A DNA stretch of 64,000 bases, taken from assembly GCA_021828865.1 (NCBI GenBank), contig JAJZCW010000017.1, forward strand, positions 1 through 64,000, in the 5' to 3' direction. Under the pieces are notes generated by a model that was not told where the DNA came from, searched no databases, and was given only the letters and a program-made list of their open reading frames with translations. The position numbers and the translations under genes were made by a program. Of this stretch, positions 1 to 9,400 are shown piece after piece. How positions within the stretch are numbered: the stretch's first letter is position 1; the number at the start of each line of letters is the position of its first letter. Source of the DNA: Bacillota bacterium. GTDB taxonomy: Bacteria; Bacillota; Bacilli; Alicyclobacillales; SLC66.

Positions 1-2
1 GT

Positions 3-371
3 GACAATTTGTTGAGTGTATTTGGCAAAAGTGCCGGCATGCCTCAACCGGATTGGATTCGCGCTGAAATCGAGTGGGTGGCGACTTCTGCTTATCATCA
101 CCCTTTTCTTTGGAACTTCGGTATCATCATCCTACTATGTCTCATAGGTTATTTGATACTAAAGAAAAATATATATATATTTGATTCTATTATTTTATAT
201 TTATTCTTATTTATGATATGGTGGATGGGACAAGATTTTGGTTTTTTAGGCGGTTATGGAACTGATGTGAATACCATTCCGCTGATTGGATTGGTTCTTT
301 TATCAATGAGCGGTAAACCGAAGATGATAGTAAAGAGGTGGAGGCAATGGCATCAGCTTGGTCACTCTTGA
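3..371 (+). CDS. C-terminal part of an integral membrane protein, cut by the left edge
   Basis: The reading frame is already open at the first base, so the true start lies outside the window. About 120 residues are visible. They hold two or three hydrophobic segments, a WWMGQDFG-type stretch followed by a GTDVNT motif, and a short basic tail (VKRWRQW). I recall the Q-D-F-G...G-T-D-x-N pattern from uncharacterised conserved membrane proteins but can name no function. The next gene overlaps its 3' end by about 25 bases, so the two are probably co-transcribed. The DUF420 neighbour hints at a cytochrome oxidase or respiratory membrane locus upstream; that is inference. Confidence 0.6.
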   Translation, partial: DNLLSVFGKSAGMPQPDWIRAEIEWVATSAYHHPFLWNFGIIILLCLIGYLILKKNIYIFDSIILYLFLFMIWWMGQDFGFLGGYGTDVNTIPLIGLVLLSMSGKPKMIVKRWRQWHQLGHS

Positions 372-811
372 ATGAATTATTTATGATAGCGAGCGCCACT
401 CTCGCCGTGATAGGATGGTATTTTATCCGCAAGGGCAACATTCCTGTTCACCGAAGGATTATGCTATCTTCCGCTACACTTGGCGCTGCGTTTTTTGTGA
501 GTTATGCCCTGTCCACGCTCATGATAGGTGACACGATGTATGGCGGACCCCAAAAATATTCGTCTGCCTATCAATTGTTTTTGCAGGTTCACGTGGTACT
601 AGCTACAGTGGCGGCAGTATTTGGTGTAGTTACGATAGTGTTAGCGTTAAGACAAATGTTCAACAGGCATAAAAAAGTCGCGCCTTGGACAGTGGTCATG
701 TGGTTGGTTTCGGCGGTAACAGGACTTGTCGTCTATTTATTGCTTTTTGTCATATTCCCGCCGGGTCCTCAACTCGGGAATCTTTTGCACATCATCACAG
801 GACACTCTTAA
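347..811 (+). CDS. DUF420 family membrane protein (CtaM/YozB-like)
   Basis: A 154-residue polytopic protein with four predicted membrane helices. It has the DUF420 layout: HRRIMLSSATLG near helix 2, a short loop with a conserved Tyr, a QVHVVLATVAAV helix, and the RHKKVAPWTVVMWLVSAVTG segment leading into the last helix. Bacillus CtaM, a DUF420 protein, is needed for caa3-type cytochrome oxidase activity, so a role in terminal-oxidase maturation is likely but not shown here. The ATG at 347 is chosen because AAAGAGG lies 8 bases upstream; a GTG at 338 would sit inside that ribosome site. It overlaps the upstream partial gene. Confidence 0.75.
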   Translation: MASAWSLLNELFMIASATLAVIGWYFIRKGNIPVHRRIMLSSATLGAAFFVSYALSTLMIGDTMYGGPQKYSSAYQLFLQVHVVLATVAAVFGVVTIVLALRQMFNRHKKVAPWTVVMWLVSAVTGLVVYLLLFVIFPPGPQLGNLLHIITGHS

Positions 812-829
812 TCTAGTGAGGGATGTATT

Positions 830-1174
830 ATGCGATATCTGGGATTTTTCTTGGCGGTGGCAGGAGGGGTATTGGGACTCCTCATTGGTCTTTTCTTAAA
901 CGGAAGTGTGTTTTCAATTATCGCGCAAGCAGTGGGCCAACATCCTCATCATGTGTTAGCCGTCATTACTTGGGTGGCTTCTATCGTAGGGGTTGCGGGG
1001 GGCGTTGCGATGCTTTTTCTCCCCAAACTCGGCGCAGCGATGACGATTGTCGCCTCGGTTATAGGAGTATTTGGAAGTCTCGGCCTTTGGGTTTTGGCTG
1101 GTTCGTTCTTTTTCTCTGCGGCCATGGTGGGGCTTTATAAAGACACGGCAGAGAAGGTTGTACCTTCAAATTGA
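830..1174 (+). CDS. Small four-helix membrane protein, DUF4064-like
   Basis: A 114-residue, strongly hydrophobic protein with four predicted helices, Gly/Ala/Val rich, and a short polar C-terminus. The N-terminal MRYLGFFLAVAGGVLGLLIG and the paired helices around VITWVASIVGVAGGVAMLFLP resemble DUF4064-type membrane proteins of Bacilli. No catalytic or metal-binding residue stands out. It begins 18 bases after the DUF420 stop with GAGGGATG just upstream, so it is probably in the same transcript. Function unknown. Confidence 0.6.
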   Translation: MRYLGFFLAVAGGVLGLLIGLFLNGSVFSIIAQAVGQHPHHVLAVITWVASIVGVAGGVAMLFLPKLGAAMTIVASVIGVFGSLGLWVLAGSFFFSAAMVGLYKDTAEKVVPSN

Positions 1175-1224
1175 CTTTTCTTCCCTCCCTGATTGTGTTA
1201 GCTTAAATCTGGGGAGGGATTTTT

Positions 1225-2835
1225 TTGCTTACTACGCTTGTGATCCTATTGATTGTCGTCATATTGCTTCCACCAGTGTATTTTTTTGTGCTTTGGGCTA
1301 ATTCAAGAAAGACGCAGCATGCGATCATTAGGTCGCACCCCTATCTCGGATGGTTGCGTTATTTTTTGGAAAAAATCGGTCCAGAGTTCAGGCAATACTG
1401 GTTTGACAATGATACTGGCGGCGAACCTTTTTCCCGAAATGAATTTCTTGGTGTCACCTTTGCTGCAAAATACCGGACAGATTTAATCAGCTTCGGTGGC
1501 AAACGCGATTATGACCAATCGGGTTTTTATCTAGCGAACAGCCTCTTTACTCGTTTGTCGGAAGAAATGTACGTTGATAACAGTGAAAAAATAATTTCTA
1601 AAAAATATGAGATTCGCAAAGAAGGACTTTTTTCGCGAAAAGAAGCGTTTGTTGCGGATGAATCGACCAAATGGTTGTTACCGGACGATGAGGCGCTAAT
1701 CGTGGGGAAAAACAGGGCTCATCCTTGGGTGATGAAAGGGTTGTTTGGCGTGTCTGCCACTTCGTACGGTGCTGTGGGGGAACATTATATTCTTTCGACT
1801 GGCAAAGGCATCAGCATGGCTGGCGGCTCATGGATGAACACCGGAGAGGGCGGCGTGGCACCGGAACATTTAGAGTCCGGGGCAGATATTGTGGCGCAAA
1901 TCGGCCCTGGGCTTTTTGGCTATCGGGAAGAGGCAGGTAATTTCTCGTTTGATGCGTTTTGCAAAGTGGCGTTGTACGATCAGGTGAAAGCGTTTGAATT
2001 GAAATTTGCGCAAGGGGCTAAAATCAGGGGCGGGCATCTTGAAGGCAGTAAAGTGAATGAAAAGGTGGCATCGATTCGAAAGGTGCCGGTTGGGGTTACG
2101 GTCAATTCTCCCAATCGATTTCCTTTTTTGCATAATCCCGAAGAGACATTGCGCTTTGTTGATCAACTGCAAAAAGCCGGCGGTAAGCCGGTAGGAATCA
2201 AGATTGTCGTTGGCGCGAAAGAATCGCTTTATGAATTTTTCAATAAGATGAAAGAAATGAATATTTACCCGGATTTTTTGACGATTGACGGTGGCGAGGG
2301 TGGTTCTGGTGCCACCTTCAAATCGATGGCAGATTCAATGGGGCTTCCTCTCTATCCGGCTTTGATTGCGGCAACAGACGCCGCGATGGAGACGGGTGTG
2401 AGGGATCAATTTGCCGTGTTTGCATCTGGCAAATTGATCACGCCAGATAAGGTGGCCATCGCGCTTGCTCTTGGTGCCGATGCCACGCTCTCCGCACGGG
2501 GTTTCATGATGGCCAATGGATGCATCATGGCGCTGCAATGTCACACGGGTAAATGCCCAGCTGGGGTGACGACGACAGACCCAAGGCATCAGGAGGCGCT
2601 TCTCATCGAGGAGAAAAAGTGGCGCGTATTGAATTACCTGCTTCATTTGCGGTCCAGTTTGTATGCGTTGTCTGCCGCATGTGGATTGACGAGCCCAAGG
2701 CAACTTTCCCGGGAACATGTGGTATTTAAAAATGAGTATGGCCGTACAGCGCGTGCAAGTGAGCTTTTCCCCATCCCGCAAAATGGGAAGCGCACAGCGT
2801 CACAAGGTGAAGTGGCGATCCATCCCACTGCCTGA
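1225..2835 (+). CDS. FMN-binding glutamate synthase family protein
   Basis: A 536-residue protein with one N-terminal membrane helix (about residues 3-25), then the FMN-binding (alpha/beta barrel) glutamate synthase domain. Family features seen: GAKIRGGHLEGSKV (about 260-275), the FLTIDGGEGGSGATFKSMAD phosphate-binding region (about 350-370), and three cysteines in CIMALQCHTGKCP (about 435-447), matching the [3Fe-4S] ligands of GltB. The glutaminase and GltD-like parts are absent, so this is a stand-alone synthase-like oxidoreductase with unknown electron donor and substrate. The TTG start at 1225 has GGGGAGGG 7 bases upstream. The membrane anchor separates it from classic GltB. Confidence 0.8.
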   Translation: MLTTLVILLIVVILLPPVYFFVLWANSRKTQHAIIRSHPYLGWLRYFLEKIGPEFRQYWFDNDTGGEPFSRNEFLGVTFAAKYRTDLISFGGKRDYDQSGFYLANSLFTRLSEEMYVDNSEKIISKKYEIRKEGLFSRKEAFVADESTKWLLPDDEALIVGKNRAHPWVMKGLFGVSATSYGAVGEHYILSTGKGISMAGGSWMNTGEGGVAPEHLESGADIVAQIGPGLFGYREEAGNFSFDAFCKVALYDQVKAFELKFAQGAKIRGGHLEGSKVNEKVASIRKVPVGVTVNSPNRFPFLHNPEETLRFVDQLQKAGGKPVGIKIVVGAKESLYEFFNKMKEMNIYPDFLTIDGGEGGSGATFKSMADSMGLPLYPALIAATDAAMETGVRDQFAVFASGKLITPDKVAIALALGADATLSARGFMMANGCIMALQCHTGKCPAGVTTTDPRHQEALLIEEKKWRVLNYLLHLRSSLYALSAACGLTSPRQLSREHVVFKNEYGRTARASELFPIPQNGKRTASQGEVAIHPTA

Positions 2836-2868
2836 TGGAACAAGCAGAATGATAGAGGAGGTGTGGGA

Positions 2869-3639
2869 ATGGCGGAAGAACGAGTGACTAATCCGATTCC
2901 GCGATTGTCCGCAACGATGATGGTGGTGCGTGAGGCAAATGGCCCTCATGGGTTTGAAGTAATGGCGATAAAGCGCTCGCAAAATTTGCGGGTCTTGCCG
3001 GGATTTATGGTGTTTCCTGGTGGAGTGCTGGATCAGATGGATGTGTTCTCGGCAAAATCGTTACAGAATGGGCAGGTGCGGACTCCCCACCTTTTTGCCA
3101 TTGAGGAAGCAGAATTCAAAGGGGAAGTGTTACCGCAAAATGTACTTTATCTCTCACTTGTTGCGGCAGGTGCTAGAGAACTGCTTGAAGAAGCCGGAAT
3201 TTATATGGCAAATTCAAGGCAAGGGGAGCATCTCGCCAAGATTCGCGCCTCACTTTTGCAGGGCCAAGGCAGTGAGTGGATCGAGCTGATCACCAAAGAG
3301 TCGTCATGGTATCCGCTGCACTATGTGGGGCGACGGGTGACTCCACAACAGGTGAAGCATCGTTTTGATACTCATTTTTTCATCGTTCAGGTACCGAGGG
3401 ATACGGAGGCGACCCCATCTCCTGATGAGGTGGAAACTGTTTTTTGGAGTTCTCCGGAGGCGCTTTTGGATGGATTTCAAAAGGATGAATTTCACATGGC
3501 GCCCCCTACGGTGGATGCTCTCTTGACTCTTGGTCATCACTACTCTCTCGTGGACTTGATGACGAAGGCGCAGATGCCGGAACAAGTAAACGACGAGGAG
3601 CGGATCAATCGTTTCCTTAGCCAACTCAACGCGAATTAG
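2869..3639 (+). CDS. Nudix hydrolase, NUDT7/NUDT19-like
   Basis: A 256-residue protein. MVFPGGVLDQMD (about 48-60) is separated by an insertion of about 40 residues from the Nudix core GARELLEEAGI (about 104-114), which carries the R-E-x-x-E-E metal ligands. Such a split Nudix box is typical of the NUDT7/19 branch, which hydrolyses CoA or acyl-CoA diphosphates; the substrate here is inferred. ATG 2869 is favoured over GTG 2863 because AGGAGG lies 6 bases before it. The 3' end overlaps the convergent metallo-hydrolase by 14 bases. Confidence 0.8.
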   Translation: MAEERVTNPIPRLSATMMVVREANGPHGFEVMAIKRSQNLRVLPGFMVFPGGVLDQMDVFSAKSLQNGQVRTPHLFAIEEAEFKGEVLPQNVLYLSLVAAGARELLEEAGIYMANSRQGEHLAKIRASLLQGQGSEWIELITKESSWYPLHYVGRRVTPQQVKHRFDTHFFIVQVPRDTEATPSPDEVETVFWSSPEALLDGFQKDEFHMAPPTVDALLTLGHHYSLVDLMTKAQMPEQVNDEERINRFLSQLNAN

Positions 3640-4498
3640 TTGAACTTACGGTATAGTAAAATAGTCTCGTGTCGCTATCGAAACGCATCTGGACCTTTTG
3701 CTCGTCGTATAATTTTTGCAGGTGGGCGATGACCGTTTTTTTGGCGGCCCAATGATAGGATTCGGGTATTTTGCCCCCGTATATCTCGCGCACCAGTGAC
3801 ATGGCGGTCCATTCGCCGGTGTTTAGGTGTAACAGGATTTCGTTTTCCCGGTCGAACCGCCTTTGTCGCATTTGTGCCATGAGCGCCTGAGGTGATGGAA
3901 ATGGGTCGCCATGCCCGGGATAAAGCATATTGACGTCTAGTGCAAGTAGGCGATCGAGCGATGCCAAATAATCGACCAAATGGCCGTCAGGCGGTCCAAT
4001 CCAAACTGTTCCCACGGGAATGACGTGATCACCTGAGAATAAGTTGCCATTCTTCTGGTCGAAAATGGCAATATGGCCGTGTGAATGACCGGGGATATGG
4101 AGGATCGTAAAGATTTCTCCTGCAAATGCCAGTGTATGCCCATCTTCAAGATCGGCAATGAGGCGGCTTGTATCGCTACTAGGAAGATATTGTTGGTACA
4201 AGTCGATGAGCGGCTTGTAATCAAGTCTGTGACAATGGATTAGGGCCCGGTTGGTGGCGGCGATATCTAGGGCACCAAGGCTGTGATCAGGATGAAAGTG
4301 GGTCAGATAAATACCCTGCAATTGTAATCCGGATTTGAGTAGCCTTTGATTGATGACAGGTGCGCTCTCTATAAAACCAGCGTCAATCAATAAGGCATCT
4401 TGTCCAGAAACGAGCAGATAGGCATTTACGCTGTTTTCGAGCGTATCCATGGTGGTGGATAGGGAGAGCGTTTCCACTTGGTAAGGCAAAATCATCAT
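3626..4498 (-). CDS. Metallo-beta-lactamase-fold hydrolase, LACTB2-like
   Basis: A 290-residue protein. An N-terminal MBL domain carries the zinc motif THFHPDHSLGA (about 66-76), a further His in IPGHSHGHIAIF (about 135-146), the SGDHVIP Asp (about 155) and YPGHGDP (about 193). The C-terminal 80 residues form a winged-helix-like tail, as in LACTB2-type hydrolases or endoribonucleases. Adjacent ATG codons at 4498 and 4495 follow AAAGGA very closely, and a TTG three codons in (4489) has better spacing, so the start is uncertain by a few residues. It is convergent with the Nudix gene and divergent from the cobalamin adenosyltransferase. Substrate unknown. Confidence 0.8.
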   Translation of the reverse strand: MMILPYQVETLSLSTTMDTLENSVNAYLLVSGQDALLIDAGFIESAPVINQRLLKSGLQLQGIYLTHFHPDHSLGALDIAATNRALIHCHRLDYKPLIDLYQQYLPSSDTSRLIADLEDGHTLAFAGEIFTILHIPGHSHGHIAIFDQKNGNLFSGDHVIPVGTVWIGPPDGHLVDYLASLDRLLALDVNMLYPGHGDPFPSPQALMAQMRQRRFDRENEILLHLNTGEWTAMSLVREIYGGKIPESYHWAAKKTVIAHLQKLYDEQKVQMRFDSDTRLFYYTVSSTNSR

Positions 4499-4522
4499 CC
4501 TTTACTCGGAGGTGTTTGTTAC

Positions 4523-5101
4523 TTGAAAATATACACAAAAACAGGGGACAGTGGGGAAACGAGTTTGATTTATGGCAGACGGACGAAAAAAGACGATCTG
4601 CGTGTCGAAACCTATGGTACGGTGGATGAAGTCAATGCTGCGATTGGGCTTGCCGTCTCGATGCTGAAGGAGTCGCAAAAAAAATCCAAGGATTTGCTCT
4701 CAATATTACACCGCGTGCAAAGGGATTTGTTCGATGTGGGGAGAGATCTCGCGACACCGGAAGACAAACGGGAAGCTTATTGGGTCGATGAACCTCGTGT
4801 GCAGTTATTGGAGAAAGTGATCGATAAATTGGAGGCGGAACTGGAACCGCTTCGTCAGTTTATTTTGCCAGGTGGATCGAAGACTGCTGCGCAGCTGCAT
4901 GTGGTGAGGACGGTGACGAGAAGAGCAGAGCGGTTGGCAGTCAAATTAAGTCATGAACAGCAGGTGAATCCGAGTTTGCTCCATTATCTCAATCGTTTCT
5001 CTGATCTCGCGTTTGTGATGTCAAGAGTGGTGAACGCGCGCGCGGGTGAATATGAGCCAACGGTAGATTTTCAAGCACCTCCTCCACCGTTGGAGGTTTG
5101 A
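4523..5101 (+). CDS. Cob(I)alamin adenosyltransferase, PduO type
   Basis: A 192-residue PduO-family enzyme that transfers adenosyl from ATP to Co(I) corrinoid, making adenosylcobalamin. Seen: the N-terminal ATP-binding IYTKTGDSGETSL (TKTGDxG signature), YGTVDEVNAAIGLA, FILPGGS, and the R-x-x-x-R-R-A-E-R helix with LHYLNRFSD near the C-terminus, all family hallmarks. TTG 4523 is chosen because CGGAGGTG lies 10 bases upstream; the frame is open a little further 5'. It is followed at 3 bases by the HAD gene. An adenosylcobalamin-dependent ribonucleotide reductase lies 1.4 kb downstream, an obvious consumer of the product. Confidence 0.9.
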   Translation: MKIYTKTGDSGETSLIYGRRTKKDDLRVETYGTVDEVNAAIGLAVSMLKESQKKSKDLLSILHRVQRDLFDVGRDLATPEDKREAYWVDEPRVQLLEKVIDKLEAELEPLRQFILPGGSKTAAQLHVVRTVTRRAERLAVKLSHEQQVNPSLLHYLNRFSDLAFVMSRVVNARAGEYEPTVDFQAPPPPLEV

Positions 5102-5103
5102 TC

Positions 5104-5874
5104 ATGTACGAGGCGCTTTATCGGTCAAAAGCGGTGCTTTTTGACCTCGATGGGACACTGATTCGAGGTGAGGAGGCGATCCCTGGCGCGGTATCCTTTG
5201 TTCGTCAATTGGCGGAGATGGACAAGCGCATTGTGTATCTCACGAATAATGCGACGAGAACGAGAGAGACTATGGCTCTCATGCTCGGTCGTCAGGGATT
5301 TCCTGCCAGCCCCGAGACGGTGCTGACCAGCAGCGTTGCAGCGGCGGCAATCTTACAACATCAGTTGGGATCAAGCAAAAAAGTGTACGCGATCGGGGAA
5401 GAAGGGCTGACAAGTCCCCTCTTGGCTGCCGGGTTTGAACTGGTCAAAAATGAGGAGCATGCGGACGCAGTGGTGGTGGGACTCCATCGCCAGGTGACCT
5501 ATGCCCATTTTGAACATGCGGTGCGGCACGTTCTTCGAAATGCTTATTTCCTTGCTACCAATAGGGACCGGGTGATTCCGCTTGAAAATGGTTTTGCGCC
5601 CGGGGCAGGGGCGCTTGTCGCGCTGATTGCATACGCAACTGGTGTGGAACCGATGTTGGCAGGCAAACCAAGTGCTGCGTTTGTAGACCAGGCACTTGCG
5701 ATAGCGGGTGTGGAACGAAAAGAGGCGATTCTTATCGGAGACAACCTGGAGACTGACATTCTTGCCGCAAAAAATGCTGGCATTCATTCCGTTTTGGTCG
5801 AGTCTGGGGTTCCCTTTGCAGGAAATTTTGTTCCTGAAATAAAAGTTCACAATCTAAAGGAATTGCTCCAATAA
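5104..5874 (+). CDS. HAD-IIA family phosphatase (NagD/p-nitrophenyl-phosphatase type)
   Basis: A 256-residue HAD hydrolase. Motif I is VLFDLDGTLIRG (nucleophile Asp about residue 15), motif II is YLTNNATRT, the conserved Lys lies in MLAGKPSAAF, and motif IV is LIGDNLETDILAAKNAG. The alpha/beta cap between motifs II and III fits subclass IIA (NagD, AraL, pyridoxal or p-nitrophenyl phosphatases). The physiological substrate cannot be read from sequence. ATG 5104 has GGAGG 7 bases upstream inside the end of the adenosyltransferase gene, indicating translational coupling. Confidence 0.85.
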   Translation: MYEALYRSKAVLFDLDGTLIRGEEAIPGAVSFVRQLAEMDKRIVYLTNNATRTRETMALMLGRQGFPASPETVLTSSVAAAAILQHQLGSSKKVYAIGEEGLTSPLLAAGFELVKNEEHADAVVVGLHRQVTYAHFEHAVRHVLRNAYFLATNRDRVIPLENGFAPGAGALVALIAYATGVEPMLAGKPSAAFVDQALAIAGVERKEAILIGDNLETDILAAKNAGIHSVLVESGVPFAGNFVPEIKVHNLKELLQ

Positions 5875-5922
5875 CCGCGATATTCCTCGATTTTCCCTCT
5901 CTTTTTCACGATGACAACTTGC

Positions 5923-5952
5923 TTGACCACAACTAAATATAGTGCATATAAT
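5923..5952 (+). promoter_or_regulatory. Sigma-A type promoter of nrdR-nrdJ
   Basis: TTGACC (5923-5928) and a consensus TATAAT (5947-5952) are separated by 18 bases. The first NrdR box occupies the spacer, so bound NrdR would directly block RNA polymerase. Confidence 0.75.
5929..5944 (+). promoter_or_regulatory. NrdR box 1
   Basis: The 16-mer ACAACTAAATATAGTG matches the NrdR box (acaCwAtATaTwGtgt) closely. It lies entirely between the -35 and -10 elements of the nrdR promoter. Confidence 0.8.
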
Positions 5953-5971
5953 GTTTCTTGTAACAACAATC

Positions 5972-5987
5972 ACACTATATATAGTTG
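5972..5987 (+). promoter_or_regulatory. NrdR box 2
   Basis: The 16-mer ACACTATATATAGTTG is a second strong NrdR box, 43 bases centre to centre from the first (about four helical turns), placing both on the same DNA face. It ends 10 bases before the TTG start of nrdR. Confidence 0.8.
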
Positions 5988-5997
5988 GTGATGCGGT

Positions 5998-6465
5998 TTG
6001 CGATGTCCATATTGTCACGCGCCTGATTCGCGGGTTCTCGAGTCGCGCGCTAGTGATGATCAGTCATTGGTGCGAAGGCGTAGAGAGTGTGTCACGTGCC
6101 AACGCAGGTTTACTACGTACGAGAGGGTTGAGCTGGCACCACTGATGGTGGTCAAAAAGGACAAGTCCCGTGAAGAGTTTGATCGCGATAAGGTCAGACG
6201 GGGAATTACCCGGGCTTGCGAAAAAAGACCGATCACTTCAGATCAGATCGAAAATCTGGTGGACCTAGTCGAATCCGGTATTCGTACAGATTTTGAGCGC
6301 GAGGTGCCCTCTGTGGAAGTGGGCGAAAGGGTCATGGGACAACTTAAAGACATCGATCCCGTTGCCTATGTGAGGTTTGCGAGCGTTTATAGGGAATTTC
6401 ATGATCTCCAGTCATTTACTGACGAGATTATGCGGTTTTTGCATCAAAAGGATGCAGAAGCCTAG
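5998..6465 (+). CDS. nrdR: Transcriptional repressor NrdR
   Basis: A 155-residue NrdR, the nucleotide-sensing repressor of ribonucleotide reductase genes. The N-terminal zinc ribbon has CPYC (residues 3-6) and CVTC (about 31-34), followed by [10 protein letters not shown]. The ATP-cone domain starts near residue 49 ([20 protein letters not shown]). Length is normal. The start is TTG 5998; the ribosome site is weak (GGTGATG), and the first residues MRCPYCH agree with the family. The two NrdR boxes upstream imply autoregulation together with the downstream nrdJ. Confidence 0.95.
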   Translation: MRCPYCHAPDSRVLESRASDDQSLVRRRRECVTCQRRFTTYERVELAPLMVVKKDKSREEFDRDKVRRGITRACEKRPITSDQIENLVDLVESGIRTDFEREVPSVEVGERVMGQLKDIDPVAYVRFASVYREFHDLQSFTDEIMRFLHQKDAEA

Positions 6466-6493
6466 AAGAGCCCAATTGGTGGGAGGGGACAGA

Positions 6494-9400
6494 ATGACAC
6501 TAGAAAAGGCGATTTTGCCGTTTTCTGAGGATGATTACTTAAATTCAACAGGGGAACGTATTGTTGCAGACCGATATTTGCAAAAGGATACATTGAAAGA
6601 GACGATCACTGCAGGCAGTCTGGTGATGGCAGTGCTCGACGCCAAGCGTGCCTATCATGAACTGGCAAAAGTGTTGGATGTGGATAGTGGCAACCGGACA
6701 GTGCGCGTAGAACTTCGGGATGGCCATGTCACGGAGTTGTCTTTTGATCGCGTCGATGTGTTAAAAGAAACATCTCCAAGGCAGATGTGGCAGCGGATTG
6801 CAGGCGCCACAGCAAAAGTGACGAAGAAGCCGGCATTTTGGGAGCAACGATTTTATGCGCTTCAAAAAGGGTGGCGATATGTTCCTGGTGGAAGGATCAA
6901 CGCTTCGATGGGGACAGGCATTGAGACGACCAGTTACAACTGTTTTGTTATCCCCAATGTTGGCTGGTCGGTGCGGGATTACGCCAAATCGTTCGGGCAA
7001 ACGCTGGAGATTCAGGCGAGGTCTGGCGGCGTTGGGATGAATCTGAGCCAGGTTCCGCCTCAAGGTGCTTTGACACCCTTGAGCGAACGCTCGCGCAAAG
7101 GTGATTTGATTCTCGCCATGGACGTGTGGCACGAAGACATCATGGATTTTTTGGCGCAGGAGTATCCGAACAGCACGAAAGTCGTTCGCGTTTCCAAGGC
7201 GTTTTTGCGTGCGGTGGAGGAAGGCGCCAACTGGACGTACGTGTTTCCAGATACAGGAGTTACCGAGTACGACGAAAAGTGGAACGGTGACCTCGAAGCG
7301 TGGATGGAAGAGGATCTTCCCGTCAAATACGGCTCTACGCTCCCTGCGTCGATGATTTATGAACAAATTATCGAGAGCGGCGCGCAAATGATGCAAGACC
7401 TTGTAGGCGTGGTGATGAACCCTGGCGACAGTCGCGGTTCGATCGCAGAAACACTTGGCGATATGTGGGAGGCCATGCTCGATCACAAGCGAATCACCAT
7501 GTTGTTGTCATCACTTCGACCCCGCTACAGTTATGTGCGAGGAGTGAATGGCCGCAGTTCCGGTGCGTACTCGTGGGGACTGCTTTACGATAAAGGCAAT
7601 CAGGTATTTGGCAATGGGTTTGGACCGGTAGGCGTCGCTGAAATCATGAGCGTCGGCTGCGAGTTGACGCTACAAGGCGGCTCAAGACGCGGGGCGCTGA
7701 TGATCATTTTGAATGACAGGCATGCCGACATTCGCAAATTTATCACCAGCAAGCAGGTCGATGGCGTCATCACCGGTGCGAATATTTCAGTTGGAATCTC
7801 TGAGGAATTCATGGCGGCAAAAGCAAATGGCGAAGTATGGCCACTTGGGTACCCTAGCATCGAGAATGCACCGAAATTCCATGGCAATTTTGAAGCGTGG
7901 CTGGCGGAGGGCAAGCAACTGGTGGTGAGCGAGTCAATGCCTGCGGAGGACCTCTGGGGAGAAATTATCGGATCCGCATGGAAGTCCGCCGAGCCCGGTG
8001 TGGTCTTTTTGGGGAGGTACAATAAACTCTCGAACTCCTACTATTATAACCCTATTATTGCCACGAACCCCTGCGGCGAACAGGGACTTCCTGCCTATGG
8101 CATCTGCAACCTAGGTGCGGTGGTGTTGAGTAAATTCGCGGTGGGATTTCAGGAAAGAGATGCGCAGGTCGAATTCATTGATCCGGACAAAGAAGCCTAT
8201 ATCGAAAGCTGGTTGCAAAAGTATTTTTCTCCGGAGCGGGCAGGGCATTTGCTCCATCATGTGAAATGGGAAGAGCTTGAAGAGATCACGCGTACGGGGA
8301 TTCGCTTTCAGGACGCGATCATCGACGCCACCTATTATCCTTTTGAACAGAATCGCGTCAACCAACTAGGGGAGCGTCGGGTGGGCCTTGGCATCATGGG
8401 ACTTCACGACATGTTGCTCTATCTTGGGATTCGCTACGGGTCTAAAGAATCGGTCGACTTTATCGACATTCTCATGGGAATGATGGCGGAATGGAGCTAT
8501 CTGGAGTCGGTGGAGCTCGCTAAAGAGAATGGTCCCTTTGAAAAATTTGAAAAAGAGAAGTTCTTGCGCTCTGGGTACATGCAAATGATGAAGCAAGAGC
8601 GTCCACACGTGTATGAGGCGATCGCAACGTACGGAGTTCGCAATGTCACGACCATGACGATTGCGCCGACAGGGACCACAGGGACCATGGTAGGGTGCTC
8701 CACTGGATGTGAACCATACTACGCCTGGTCGTACTACCGCAATTCGCGTTTGGGAATGTTTGAGGAAAATGCGGCGATTCTCGAGGAGTATTATCAGGCT
8801 TATGGGAGGAAGGAACTTCCGGATTATTTTGTGACCTCGATGGATCTGACGCCAGAAGAACATGTCAGGGTGCAGGCAGCGTTACAAAAATGGATTGACA
8901 GCAGTATTTCTAAAACAGTGAATGCTCCGAATCACTATACTGTCGATGACACAAAGGCGCTTTATGATCTGGCCTATGATTTGGGTTGCAAAGGCATCAC
9001 CATTTACCGTGACGGTTCCCGCTCTGAGCAGGTGCTTTCCCTAAAGGACAATGATTCCTCGAAAGAGGCGGATGCGAACGAACAGGTCGTAGAATCAAAA
9101 ATAGAGATGGCAAAGGCGGAAGAGACCGTAAAAGCCGTAGCAGAACAGACCACTTATCATCCGCGGAAGCGTCCCGCCGTACTTTACGGGGCCACCTATA
9201 AAAAAGAGACGCCGCTTGGCACTGCTTTTATCACGATCAACGACGATCCTCAGGATCATCTTGCTCGCGAGGTGTTTGTCAACATTGGCAAAGCAGGAAC
9301 GGATGTCTATGCGGCGAACGAAGCGCTGGGTCGCGCGATCACACTTTATCTGAAAGATTCGCAAAATCCCGAGAAAGAAGCGGTGCTTGTCAAGCACTTT

